From Lachnospiraceae bacterium (lineage in GTDB: Bacteria; Bacillota; Clostridia; Lachnospirales; Lachnospiraceae), in contig JAFQOE010000029.1 in NCBI GenBank assembly GCA_017395635.1, forward strand, positions 27,315 through 91,314: DNA of 64,000 bases, given 5' to 3'. Below are positions 27,762 through 36,544 of the stretch, piece after piece. Each line of letters starts with the position of its first letter. Position 1 is the first letter of the stretch. Under the pieces are notes generated by a model. It had not been told where the DNA came from and made no database searches. It saw only the letters and a program-made list of their open reading frames with translations. The position numbers were made by a program, and so were the translations under genes.

Positions 27762-28182
27762 AAAGGTATTTGTGGACACAGCACCTTTTATATATTTCAT
27801 TGAAAAGAATACTAACAATCCACAATATTATGATAAGGTTAAGAATTTCTTTATGAATGGGTATAATAATGATAAAGAATTTGCTACATCTGTTATTACA
27901 ATGGAAGAATATTTTGTATTTCCGTATCGGAACAACAATCATTCATATATTGATATGTTTAATCGCCTTGTGGCTACAACAAATATGGATATTATAGAGA
28001 TAAGTCAAGAGATTGCCAAGAAAGCGGCACAGATAAGAGCAGAATACAAAGGATTTAAGGCTATGGATGCTTTGCAGTTAGCAGTTGCTTGTTTTGAATG
28101 TTGTGATTTATTCTTGACGAATGATAAACAGTTGAGACAATTTCAAGAAATAAAGTGTATAACAGTTGACGAACTGGAATAA
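27748..28182 (+). CDS. PIN-domain toxin (VapC-like ribonuclease)
   Basis: 144 residues. PIN fold with acidic site residues in FVDTAPFIYFIE, the E of VITMEEY, KAMDALQLAVA and CDLFLTNDKQL. VapC-type PIN proteins cut RNA unless bound by the antitoxin. The start is taken as ATG 27748 (AAGGAG upstream); GTG 27742 is possible. It lies inside the antitoxin's end, so the two are translated together. Confidence 0.85.
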   Translation: MTDYKKVFVDTAPFIYFIEKNTNNPQYYDKVKNFFMNGYNNDKEFATSVITMEEYFVFPYRNNNHSYIDMFNRLVATTNMDIIEISQEIAKKAAQIRAEYKGFKAMDALQLAVACFECCDLFLTNDKQLRQFQEIKCITVDELE

Positions 28183-28189
28183 ATGAGAT

Positions 28190-28238
28190 AAGCACCAACG
28201 GAAGAAAAATAGTATCTTCTGAATGGTGCTTTTGTTTT
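28190..28238 (+). terminator. Terminator after the PIN gene
   Basis: AAGCACCA pairs with TGGTGCTT, with an inner GGAAGA/TCTTCT stem, followed by TTTGTTTT. Confidence 0.8.
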
Positions 28239-28349
28239 AGGGAATTTTGTGCGAAACCTTCACCAAAGTACACCAATTGAAAGATTGTTTATAACGACTT
28301 ATAATGAGTTACATATTTTGGTATTCTGCAAAAGCCTTGAAAAATAAGG

Positions 28350-28378
28350 TTGAATAATGATTTGTAATGAGTTATAAT
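28350..28378 (+). promoter_or_regulatory. Riboflavin operon promoter
   Basis: TTGAAT (28350-28355) and TATAAT (28373-28378) are 17 bases apart; the predicted transcript begins about 15-20 bases before the FMN riboswitch. Confidence 0.75.
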
Positions 28379-28398
28379 GACCTAGGTTAATTGAATAG

Positions 28399-28525
28399 AA
28401 TCTTCAGGGCGGAGTGAAAGTCTCCACCGGCGGTATTTGAACTATGAGTCATTAGCCCGCGAGCCGTAAGGCAGGAACCAGTGAGATTCTGGTGCCGACA
28501 GTATAGTCTGGATGGAAGAAGAGTG
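28399..28525 (+). ncRNA. FMN riboswitch (RFN element)
   Basis: The conserved blocks of the RFN aptamer are present in order: TCTTCAGGGCGGAGTGAAA, CACCGGCGGT, AGCCCGCGAGCC, GCAGGAACCAGTGAGATTC, GGTGCCGACAGTATAGTCTGG and the closing GATGGAAGAAGA. It binds FMN and lowers expression of the riboflavin genes that follow. Confidence 0.97.
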
Positions 28526-28530
28526 AGAAT

Positions 28531-28680
28531 GTGTAAGATGTCACAAGGAAGTTTTGTGATGAGCCGGTTAGGCGTATGCAGTATATAGTTTGGAATATTA
28601 ACAATCGTGTGTATCTTACACAAATAAGAAATTTGTTTGTTTAGTCCTGAAGTAGAGAATACTTTGGGACTTTTATTTTT
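28531..28680 (+). terminator. Expression platform and terminator of the FMN riboswitch
   Basis: GTGTAAGAT (28531-28539) can pair with ATCTTACAC (28613-28621) as an outer helix. A hairpin AGTCCTGAAGTA / TACTTTGGGACT (28643-28675) followed by TTTTATTTTT is the transcription terminator used when FMN is bound. The ribD ribosome site follows at once. Confidence 0.8.
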
Positions 28681-28692
28681 GAGGAGAACAAC

Positions 28693-29814
28693 ATGTCAGA
28701 CAACAGAAAATATATGCAGCGAGCAATTGAATTGGCAAAATTGGGAATCGGCAAAGTTAACCCGAATCCATTAGTAGGTGCGGTGATTGTCAAAGATGGA
28801 GAGATTATTAGTGAAGGTTACCATAGGGTTTATGGTGATTTGCATGCAGAGCGCAATGCTTTTTCTAATTTAAAGAATAAAGAAGATGCAAAAGGGGCAG
28901 AAATGTATGTGACCTTAGAACCTTGTTGTCATCATGGAAAGCAACCACCGTGTACGGAAGCAATTATCGAACATGGAATTGCTAAGGTGTATATAGGTTC
29001 GAATGATCCAAATGAAATGGTAGCAGGAAAAGGAATTCAGATACTTCGTGATGCCGGTGTGGAAGTTGTGACAGAATTTATGAAGGAAGAATGTGATGCG
29101 TTGAATCCGGTATTTTTCCATTATATTACAACAAAGACACCATTTGTACTGATGAAGTATGCTATGACGTTAGACGGTAAGATTGCTACAAGAACAGGTC
29201 ATTCCCGGTGGATTTCAGGTGAAGTATCCAGAAACAGAGTGCAGGAAACTCGAAATGCATTAAAAGGTATTATGGTTGGAATTGGAACAATATTAAATGA
29301 TGATCCTCGCCTTACATGCAGAATTGACGGTGGTAGAAATCCAATTCGCATTATATGTGATTCTAAGCTTCGAATACCGTTGTCAAGTAACGTGGTAACA
29401 ACAGCAAAGGAAATTCCGACTATTGTAGCTACCATTGAACCGCATCCGGAATATACCAGATTTTGGAATCAGCAAAAGCAGGATCTGGAAGAAGAAGGCG
29501 TAGAGGTTTTAGTAGTAGCAGAGAATGAAGGTAGATTAGATCTTCAGGATTTGATGGTGAAACTTGGCGAGAAGCAGATAGACAGCATTTTGTTAGAGGG
29601 TGGTTCCACTTTGAATTATGCTGCGTTACAGGCAGGCATTGTGAATCGTGTGGAAGCTTATGTTGCACCGAAGTTTTTCGGCGGTTCCGGATTTTACACT
29701 CCGGTTGGCGGAGAGGGTGTAGAACTGGCCACGGAAGCTTATGGATGTAAGCTGGTTTCTATGGAACCTATAGATGAAGATGTGTTGCTTATATATGATA
29801 TTGTGAATAATTAA
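28693..29814 (+). CDS. ribD: Riboflavin deaminase/reductase RibD
   Basis: 373 residues, bifunctional. The deaminase half (1-145) has the zinc motif HAE (LHAERNA) and PCCHHGKQPPC. The reductase half (about 150-370) includes RPFVLMKYAMTLDGKIA-like TPFVLMKYAMTLDGKIATR and GGSTLNYAAL. It converts the GTP cyclohydrolase II product in two steps of riboflavin synthesis. First gene under the FMN riboswitch; 12 bases separate it from the acylphosphatase gene. Confidence 0.96.
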   Translation: MSDNRKYMQRAIELAKLGIGKVNPNPLVGAVIVKDGEIISEGYHRVYGDLHAERNAFSNLKNKEDAKGAEMYVTLEPCCHHGKQPPCTEAIIEHGIAKVYIGSNDPNEMVAGKGIQILRDAGVEVVTEFMKEECDALNPVFFHYITTKTPFVLMKYAMTLDGKIATRTGHSRWISGEVSRNRVQETRNALKGIMVGIGTILNDDPRLTCRIDGGRNPIRIICDSKLRIPLSSNVVTTAKEIPTIVATIEPHPEYTRFWNQQKQDLEEEGVEVLVVAENEGRLDLQDLMVKLGEKQIDSILLEGGSTLNYAALQAGIVNRVEAYVAPKFFGGSGFYTPVGGEGVELATEAYGCKLVSMEPIDEDVLLIYDIVNN

Positions 29815-29826
29815 GAGGAATAATCA

Positions 29827-30195
29827 ATGAATATAAAAGTGTGGATTAAGAAAGTGAAAAATGGTTATGTTATCCGTCAGGCACGGAATGTAAGACTTCC
29901 GCAGTTTGAATCAGATGATATGGTGAGAAGACATTATATTTTTAAAGGAAGAGTACAAAAGGTAGGATTTCGTATAGAGGTGATTGAACTTGCCAAACGT
30001 CTTGGTCTTACGGGTTGGGTAAATAATCTGGAAAACGGAGATGTGGAAGCCGAGCTGCAAGGACCAAAGAATAAGATAGATTTTTTGGTATCCTTTATGG
30101 AGTCTTTGAAACGTATAAAAATTGATTCTAAAGAAGTAAAAGAAATTTCGGTAGTGGAAAGTGAGAAGGCGTTTCAAAGTGATAAAGAGTATTAG
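29827..30195 (+). CDS. Acylphosphatase with N-terminal extension
   Basis: 122 residues. Residues about 35-115 form the acylphosphatase fold with the active-site loop FKGRVQKVGFR (catalytic Arg) and GWVNNLENGDVEAELQG (catalytic Asn). Typical members are about 90 residues; here an extra 30 basic residues precede the domain. It lies between riboflavin genes with close spacing, though it has no known role in that pathway. Confidence 0.88.
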   Translation: MNIKVWIKKVKNGYVIRQARNVRLPQFESDDMVRRHYIFKGRVQKVGFRIEVIELAKRLGLTGWVNNLENGDVEAELQGPKNKIDFLVSFMESLKRIKIDSKEVKEISVVESEKAFQSDKEY

Positions 30196-30221
30196 TATCT
30201 GGAAAGAGGAGAATAGATGGT

Positions 30222-30770
30222 ATGGAATTAATGCAGGGAAGACCAGCGGATGAAACTGGACGATTAGAAAAAGAAATCAAAGTATATGATTTGTTGGATC
30301 GTCTTGGTATTGAATATGAGAGGACTGATCATGAAGAAGCCAATACGATGGAGGCTTGTAATGAAATAGACAAGGCGTTGGATGTTGTTATGTGTAAGAA
30401 TTTATTTCTTTGCAATCGTCAGGAGACACAATTTTACCTTTTGATGATGCCGGGGGAGAAGCCCTTCAAGACTAAGGATATTTCAAAGCAAATCGGAAGT
30501 GCTAGACTTTCATTTGGTAAGGCAGACTTCATGGAAGAATATTTGGATATAAGGCCTGGCGCAGTATCGGTTATGGGCTTGATGAATGATACCGAAAAAC
30601 ATGTACAGTTGTTGATTGACAAACCGATATTGGAAAGTGAGTTTGTTGGATGTCATCCATGTGTTAACACATCCAGTATGAAGATGAAAACCAAGGATGT
30701 GTTGGAGAAGTTTCTTCCGGCAGTAGGTCACGAGCCGATTATTGTGGATTTGCCGGAAGTGATAGAATAA
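30222..30770 (+). CDS. YbaK/ProX-like aminoacyl-tRNA editing protein
   Basis: 182 residues matching the YbaK/PrdX deacylase family: VVMCKNLFLCNR with the conserved lysine, FSPG-like LSFGKADFMEEYLDIRPGAVSVMGLMND, and FHP-like VGCHPCVNTSSMKMK. Such proteins remove wrong amino acids (often alanine) from tRNA-Pro. AGGAG lies about 10 bases before ATG 30222. It sits in the middle of the riboflavin operon without an obvious pathway link. Confidence 0.88.
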   Translation: MELMQGRPADETGRLEKEIKVYDLLDRLGIEYERTDHEEANTMEACNEIDKALDVVMCKNLFLCNRQETQFYLLMMPGEKPFKTKDISKQIGSARLSFGKADFMEEYLDIRPGAVSVMGLMNDTEKHVQLLIDKPILESEFVGCHPCVNTSSMKMKTKDVLEKFLPAVGHEPIIVDLPEVIE

Positions 30771-30830
30771 CTTAGAGAAATTGATGATGGATTACGTAAA
30801 AGAGGATAATTGAAAGAAAGGACGCACTTA

Positions 30831-31499
30831 ATGTTTACAGGAATAGTTGAAGAAATTGGTACTGTAGTTTCTATCAGTAAAGGTGTACAATCATCTAAGC
30901 TGACACTGCAGGGTGATGTAATGTTTGAAGATATGCATATTGGTGATTCCATTGCAGTTAATGGTGTGTGCCTGACCGTAACAACCAAGACAAGTAACAC
31001 ATTTACTGTGGATGTGATGGCAGAGACTTTGCGACGTTCTTCGTTAGGAAACTTGACCAACGGAAGCAAGGTGAATATGGAACGCGCCATGGCAGCAAAT
31101 GGTCGATTTGGTGGCCATATTGTAAGTGGTCATATTGATGGAACCGGTGAAATCGAGAGCTTTGTAAAAGAGGATAATGCGGTATGGGTTACCATTAAAA
31201 CGCCATCTAAGATTTTGAAATATATTATAGAGAAAGGATCTATTACGATAGACGGTATTTCTCTTACGGTAGCTTATGTGGATTCGAGTTGCTTTAAGGT
31301 GTCATTGATTCCTCATACTGCTGCCAATACAACCTTGCTTAGCAAGAAACCGGGAGACATTGTAAACCTGGAAAATGATGTTGTAGGTAAGTATATAGAT
31401 AAGCTGTTACATTTTAAGGATAATTCGAAGGAAGATAATAGTGAGAAGAGAGAATCTGGAATTTCTATGGACTTCCTGGTACAAAATGGATTTATGTAA
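30831..31499 (+). CDS. ribE: Riboflavin synthase alpha subunit
   Basis: 222 residues with two lumazine-synthase-like barrels. MFTGIVEEIGTV is the family's N-terminus; SIAVNGVCLTVT and SITIDGISLTVA mark the two repeats. It converts two lumazines into riboflavin. ATG 30831 is chosen because AAAGGA lies before it; an in-frame TTG lies 21 bases upstream. The last 20 residues are a charged tail. Confidence 0.96.
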   Translation: MFTGIVEEIGTVVSISKGVQSSKLTLQGDVMFEDMHIGDSIAVNGVCLTVTTKTSNTFTVDVMAETLRRSSLGNLTNGSKVNMERAMAANGRFGGHIVSGHIDGTGEIESFVKEDNAVWVTIKTPSKILKYIIEKGSITIDGISLTVAYVDSSCFKVSLIPHTAANTTLLSKKPGDIVNLENDVVGKYIDKLLHFKDNSKEDNSEKRESGISMDFLVQNGFM

Positions 31500-31658
31500 A
31501 GTTATTATGACAACAAAATGTGTAAAGCTATTATATTAATACTTAATGTCGATGCATTGTGCAAAGGAGAGTGCAATAATCGTATCTGATGAGTAAGTCA
31601 TTTATGATGAAACATATATAAATAAGCAATGTGAAATATAATACAGGAGGACATTAAC

Positions 31659-32858
31659 ATGTCAGAATTTAACACTACGGAAGAACTGTTAGAGGAGTTG
31701 AGAGCAGGTAAAATCATTGTAGTATTAGACGATGAGGACAGAGAAAATGAGGGAGATGTGATATGTGCAGCGGAGTATGCCACCACAGAGAATGTGAATT
31801 TTATGGCAACCTATGCAAAGGGTTTGATTTGTATGCCGATGGATGCAAGTTATACGGATAAGCTGAACTTACCACAGATGTGTATTACCAATACAGATAA
31901 CCATTGTACTGCATTTTCTGTTTCAGTAGACCATGTGGATACTACTACCGGAATTTCTGCTTATGAGCGCGGAATTACGGCAAGAAAGTTTGTGGAAGAG
32001 GATGCAAAACCGGAAGATTTCAGAAGACCGGGTCATATGTTTCCGTTGGAGGCAAAACCGGGCGGAGTAATTGAGAGAAACGGTCATACAGAAGCCACAG
32101 TGGATTTTATGAAGCTTGCAGGTCTAAAGCCGGTTGGTCTTTGCTGCGAAATTATGCGTGAAGACGGAATGATGGCCAGAAAAGATGATTTGATGGAGTT
32201 TGCGAAAAAGCATGGCTTGAAAATTGGAACCATCAAAGATTTAGTACAGTATCGCAAGGAACATGAAGTATTTGTTGAATGTGTTGCGAAAGCTAAAATG
32301 CCAACCCGTTACGGTGAATTTACTATTCATGGATATGTTAATAAGTTAAATGGTGAACACCATGTAGCATTAGTGAAAGGGGATATTGCAGATGGTGCTC
32401 CGGTTCTTTGCCGTGTACATTCAGAGTGTTTGACAGGTGATGCATTGGGTTCTGCACGTTGTGATTGTGGTCAGCAATATGATGCAGCGATGAAAATGAT
32501 TGCAAACGAGGGAAGAGGAGTGCTCCTCTATCTTCGTCAGGAAGGTCGTGGTATCGGTTTGATTAACAAAATCCGTGCTTATGAGCTTCAGGATAATGGA
32601 AGAGATACGGTTGAGGCAAATTTGGAATTAGGCTTCCCGGAGGATGCGAGAGATTACACGATTGGAACTCAGATTCTTGTGGATTTGGGTATCAAGGAAT
32701 TACGCCTTATGACAAATAATCCACTTAAGGTATATGGTTTAGAAGGTTACGGTTTGAACATCGTGGAACGTGTTCCAATCATCATGGAACCAGGCAAGTA
32801 TGATGAATTCTATCTTCGTACAAAACAGGAGAAGATGGGACACATCCTAAATTATTAA
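31659..32858 (+). CDS. ribBA: Bifunctional RibBA (DHBP synthase / GTP cyclohydrolase II)
   Basis: 399 residues. DHBP synthase (1-200) has [10 protein letters not shown] and the RPGHMFPL loop; GTP cyclohydrolase II (about 205-399) has the zinc cysteines ([17 protein letters not shown]) and RQEGRGIGL. It starts both branches of riboflavin synthesis. AGGAGG precedes the start. A 159-base gap to ribE contains nothing clear. Confidence 0.96.
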   Translation: MSEFNTTEELLEELRAGKIIVVLDDEDRENEGDVICAAEYATTENVNFMATYAKGLICMPMDASYTDKLNLPQMCITNTDNHCTAFSVSVDHVDTTTGISAYERGITARKFVEEDAKPEDFRRPGHMFPLEAKPGGVIERNGHTEATVDFMKLAGLKPVGLCCEIMREDGMMARKDDLMEFAKKHGLKIGTIKDLVQYRKEHEVFVECVAKAKMPTRYGEFTIHGYVNKLNGEHHVALVKGDIADGAPVLCRVHSECLTGDALGSARCDCGQQYDAAMKMIANEGRGVLLYLRQEGRGIGLINKIRAYELQDNGRDTVEANLELGFPEDARDYTIGTQILVDLGIKELRLMTNNPLKVYGLEGYGLNIVERVPIIMEPGKYDEFYLRTKQEKMGHILNY

Positions 32859-32868
32859 TAAAGGTGTA

Positions 32869-32984
32869 GTAACTGTTCAGAGTCTCATTCATAAATGCTT
32901 TGCATTTATCTTGTGTATGGTACAGAACAGTTAAAGATAAGCAATAATTTGACGATAAAGTTTTCATTCATTATCGTCATTTAT
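32869..32984 (+). terminator. Hairpin cluster after ribBA
   Basis: TAACTGTTC (32870-32878) pairs with GAACAGTTA (32925-32933), enclosing a smaller stem ATAAATGC/GCATTTAT. A second hairpin TGACGATAA/TTATCGTCA (32950-32979) is followed by TTTATT. Partial termination before ribH is likely. The outer arms resemble the CTGAATAGTTAC core of the leader repeats at 38101, 38731 and 58697. Confidence 0.5.
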
Positions 32985-33025
32985 TGAAGAATAGAAACTA
33001 TAAAATTTATTGACAGTATGTATAT

Positions 33026-33229
33026 GGTAATTGCGAAACTTTCAAGAGCGTAGCGAGAGTTGCGTGATAGAACCCAATACCATAAGCAGGTGCTACTAAG
33101 GCCGTCGGCACTTAGCGAGACATTGTCGAGCTTAGTACCGCTACGAGCCGCGGGCAGCGGGAGCGTGCCTGCGTTGGTTGGGTTGTATCTCGCAACAACA
33201 TAATTAAGTAAAAAAGTTTCGCAATTGCC
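33026..33229. repeat. GC-rich inverted-repeat element between ribBA and ribH
   Basis: A 204-bp block bounded by 17-bp inverted ends (GGTAATTGCGAAACTTT at 33026-33042 and its complement at 33213-33229, one mismatch). Inside, a second pair of 19-base arms (33059-33077 with 33178-33196, two mismatches) and GCAGG/CCTGC enclose a core with hairpin CTAAGGCCG-T-CGGC-CTTAG (33096-33115). Composition is clearly richer in G and C than its surroundings. It has no ORF of note. It could be a MITE-like insertion, a dispersed palindromic repeat, or a structured RNA in the riboflavin transcript. Confidence 0.75.
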
Positions 33230-33265
33230 TTCACAAACTTAATTCAAGAAAGGAAGAATAAGATT

Positions 33266-33727
33266 ATGAAAACTTTAGAAGGAAAATTAGTTGCAAAAGA
33301 TATGAAGGTAGGTATTGTTGCCGCAAGATTTAACGAGTTCATCGTTTCAAAGTTGATTGGAGGAGCAGTAGATGGTTTGACACGTCATGATGTTCCGGAA
33401 GATAACATTACATTAGCTTGGGTACCGGGTGCGTTTGAAATTCCGGTTGCTGCAAAGAAAATGGCAGAATCCGGTGAATATGATGCAGTTATCTGTTTAG
33501 GCACTGTGATTCGTGGTGCAACAAGCCATTATGATTATGTATGTAATGAGGTTTCTAAGGGGATTGCTCAGGTTTCTATGAACACAGGCGTGCCGGTGAT
33601 GTTTGGTATTGTTACAACAGAGAACATCGAGCAGGCTATTGAGCGTGCAGGAACAAAGGCTGGTAACAAGGGTTATGATTGTGCATTAGGTGCAATCGAG
33701 ATGGTGAATTTACTTAAGCAGATGTAA
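33266..33727 (+). CDS. ribH: 6,7-dimethyl-8-ribityllumazine synthase
   Basis: 153 residues: [47 protein letters not shown] and the catalytic histidine there are the family's markers. It condenses the RibD and RibBA products to lumazine. It lies after the structured element, about 400 bases from ribBA, so its level may differ from the rest of the operon. Confidence 0.96.
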   Translation: MKTLEGKLVAKDMKVGIVAARFNEFIVSKLIGGAVDGLTRHDVPEDNITLAWVPGAFEIPVAAKKMAESGEYDAVICLGTVIRGATSHYDYVCNEVSKGIAQVSMNTGVPVMFGIVTTENIEQAIERAGTKAGNKGYDCALGAIEMVNLLKQM

Positions 33728-33812
33728 TTGACATAAAGGTTTGCATGTAGGATAAGGCAGGTTTGCAAGAATATAATATTTAGTCCTACTATGACTTAGA
33801 AAGGATAATAAT

Positions 33813-34604
33813 ATGTCAGCATTACTATTTTTTGATATTGACGGTACATTGGTTTCGCTGGATAACGAGCATTTTATGCCAGAAAGTACTAGACGAGCAC
33901 TGAATCAGGCAAAAGCAAATGGACATAAGATTTTTATTAACACTGGTCGTGTTAAGACTGCTATAGACAAGCATTTGCTAGGCTTTGGGTTTGATGGTTT
34001 GGTATGTGGCTGTGGTACTTATGTAGAATATCAAGGTGAAACAATTTTTCATCAGACTCTTACTAAGGAGCAGTGCATAGAACAGGCGGAAGTACTTCGC
34101 AAGTGTAAGTTTCATACAATTTTTGAAAAAAATGATCGTCTCTTTATAGAAGGAGAACATGGTCCCGGAAGTTTTTTGGAATATATTTATAATTACTTTT
34201 CAAAAAATAGTGATTACCCAATTGAAGGACCGGATTCATTGGACTTTCATTTTGATAAGTTCACTACAGCGCAGATGCCGGATAGTGATGAAAAGACTTT
34301 TTTTCAGTATTTTTCAGAGGATTACAATTTGATACCACATTTTAATAATGTATATGAAGTAGTTCAAAAGGGTTGTAGTAAAGCAACCGGAATACAAAAA
34401 GTGATAGAGCATTTGGGGATGGATTTATCACAGTGTTATGCATTTGGGGATTCCATTAACGATATGGAAATGTTAAAATATGTACCACATTCAGTGGGAA
34501 TGGGCAATGCTGTCGAAGACGTATTTTCTGTAGTAGAATATCGAACCACAGACATTTTAGAGAATGGAATTGAAAACGCACTGAAACATTATAAGTTGAT
34601 ATAA
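33813..34604 (+). CDS. HAD-superfamily Cof-type phosphatase
   Basis: 263 residues. Motif I DIDGTL (FFDIDGTLVS), motif II (FINTGR), and motif IV (FGDSINDMEML) with Cof-type cap domain (about 80-185). Probably dephosphorylates sugar phosphates or flavin-pathway phosphates; the family is broad. It follows ribH by 85 bases; a Cof-type phosphatase could act on the riboflavin precursor, but this is inference from location. Confidence 0.85.
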   Translation: MSALLFFDIDGTLVSLDNEHFMPESTRRALNQAKANGHKIFINTGRVKTAIDKHLLGFGFDGLVCGCGTYVEYQGETIFHQTLTKEQCIEQAEVLRKCKFHTIFEKNDRLFIEGEHGPGSFLEYIYNYFSKNSDYPIEGPDSLDFHFDKFTTAQMPDSDEKTFFQYFSEDYNLIPHFNNVYEVVQKGCSKATGIQKVIEHLGMDLSQCYAFGDSINDMEMLKYVPHSVGMGNAVEDVFSVVEYRTTDILENGIENALKHYKLI

Positions 34605-34708
34605 GTGTTGAATGTATAACATTGCAGAAAGCGATGAATTGCGAGAATTGGATTGCAACAGAGGATCACATAAAAAAGTAACAATAAAAGTGCGTAAGAG
34701 GAAAGAGT

Positions 34709-36493
34709 ATGTTTCGATTAAAAGAACAACAATTGCATATGCTTATGTGGATGTTGGTCATAGCCAGTATTGCGTTTTTTGGTTTTTTCGGTATTGAGAA
34801 AGCGCTTTTTGTAGAAGAGAATCGTTCTTGGAAGGGAATGGATGATTTTTCGGAAGGTTGGTTATGTACTTATGAAACATCCCAAAATTCTATAGTAGAT
34901 GTGTTATTACTTCCAACAACACTTTCTGTAAAGAAAGGTACGGAAGTGGTTTTGTCTCGTCGTGTTCCGGAAGTGAAACAAGATACAGTATATGTAACAT
35001 TGGAACTGGATAATGCAGCTGTTCAAGTGTTTGTGAAGGATGATATCATTTATTCGAGTAGTCCGAAAGAAACTATGCTTCCGGTTCGACATGTGATTCC
35101 TATATTACCAGAGTATAGTGAATTAACAATGTCCATTGTAATCACAGATATAGTTGGCGAAGAAGTTTCATTGGGAAAATTACAGTCAGGAACCTATAAT
35201 CAATTGTGGACGTCGTTTTTGCAAATGCATTGCTTTCCGATTGTGCTGGGTTCTTTGATGTGTTTGATTGGTATAGTAATGCTTGTTGATTGGTTTGTAA
35301 TAAAGAATACATGGCAACAAAAACGAGTTTTGTTCTATGCTAGTATGGAAGGGATTCTGCTTGGAATCTTGTTTGTTTGCAATACAGGATTCATTCCACT
35401 TATGACAGGATGGAATTATGGAAATTATATATTGAAAGTTTGTGCAATCATAATTGCAATTGTATTACACTTAATAATGATTCGATGTTTTATTTATAAG
35501 AAAAAAGTATTAGGAATTGTGGATACAGCAATCTTACTAATCGGTGTTTTATATATCAGTGTTATGGTATTGCAGGTGTTTGACTTGATTCATTTTGATC
35601 TTATTTACATGATTGCATCGGTTATATATATAGCAATGTTAGTGCTATTTACAATTGTATTGTCAATTACAATATTTGATTATCGACGCAAGGAAGGGAT
35701 ACCGATTTTTGTTGCAAATGTGATTCTTATTTTGTGTATGTTTGTGCAATTGATTGTGTATTTTACAGGAAGGCAGATGAATGCAGGAAATACTTATATC
35801 TGTATTGGTTTTGCTGTTTATATGATATATGTTGCTGTTTATGGAATGAGACAGGCTGTTTATTTACAGCCAAAGAAGGAAGAAATACCATTGGATGAGA
35901 GTCAGATTAAATCACAGGTTGTGGAACAAATCAATCCGAATCTCTTATTTGCATCTTTCCAAACGTTACAGAGTTTGATTAAGAGTGGTTCTGCAATGAG
36001 TGTCAAAATGATATACTATATTTCTGTATATTTTCGTGACAATTTGAAAGCCTTAGAAAGTGCTGGAGAAGTGGTTGCTTTTAGTGAAGAAATGGAGCAT
36101 ATAATTGCTTATTTGCAGTTGCAGAAGACCCGTAATCAGAATATGAACTTTGCAATGGAGTGCAAAGAGAAAGATTTTAATATTCCGCGTCATAGTATAG
36201 AACCTTTAGTGGAAAATGCAGTAAAACATGGACTGGCTAAGAATGGAAATAAGGGGAATGTAACGATTCGAACTTATATCCGTGCGGATGGATATGCAAT
36301 ACAGATTATTGATGATGGTGTAGGTTTTGACACTGCTATTTTGAAGAAAAAAACAACGACCTTTGCAAAGAAGTTAATGTTGCTGGAAAAGACGTGCCAA
36401 GCACGTACGGAGGTTATTTCCAGACAAGGCAAAGGAACTGTAATTACGATTGTGTTACCGATGTTGGATAATGATTTAATGGAAGAGATGTAG
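34709..36493 (+). CDS. LytS-like 7TM sensor with degenerate His box
   Basis: 594 residues. TM1 (about 11-28), an extracytoplasmic beta domain (30-165), seven TM segments (about 175-380, 7TMR-DISM-like), then a His_kinase/HATPase unit (400-590). The family box QINPHFLFN reads QINPNLLFA, so the phospho-accepting histidine is replaced by Asn411. The ATPase part looks normal: EPLVENAVKHGL, DDGVGF, GKGTVITIVLP. No response regulator lies beside it. It may be a pseudokinase or act as a partner of another sensor. GAGGAAAG precedes ATG 34709. Confidence 0.75.
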   Translation: MFRLKEQQLHMLMWMLVIASIAFFGFFGIEKALFVEENRSWKGMDDFSEGWLCTYETSQNSIVDVLLLPTTLSVKKGTEVVLSRRVPEVKQDTVYVTLELDNAAVQVFVKDDIIYSSSPKETMLPVRHVIPILPEYSELTMSIVITDIVGEEVSLGKLQSGTYNQLWTSFLQMHCFPIVLGSLMCLIGIVMLVDWFVIKNTWQQKRVLFYASMEGILLGILFVCNTGFIPLMTGWNYGNYILKVCAIIIAIVLHLIMIRCFIYKKKVLGIVDTAILLIGVLYISVMVLQVFDLIHFDLIYMIASVIYIAMLVLFTIVLSITIFDYRRKEGIPIFVANVILILCMFVQLIVYFTGRQMNAGNTYICIGFAVYMIYVAVYGMRQAVYLQPKKEEIPLDESQIKSQVVEQINPNLLFASFQTLQSLIKSGSAMSVKMIYYISVYFRDNLKALESAGEVVAFSEEMEHIIAYLQLQKTRNQNMNFAMECKEKDFNIPRHSIEPLVENAVKHGLAKNGNKGNVTIRTYIRADGYAIQIIDDGVGFDTAILKKKTTTFAKKLMLLEKTCQARTEVISRQGKGTVITIVLPMLDNDLMEEM

Positions 36494-36544
36494 CCGACTT
36501 TATTAATGTGTGAATAAATAGAATAAGAACGGGAGATTGTTGCT

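Noticed and set aside
34612..34797. 61-codon ORF before the sensor gene
   Set aside because: Overlaps the true sensor start in another frame, no ribosome site, no recognisable protein features.
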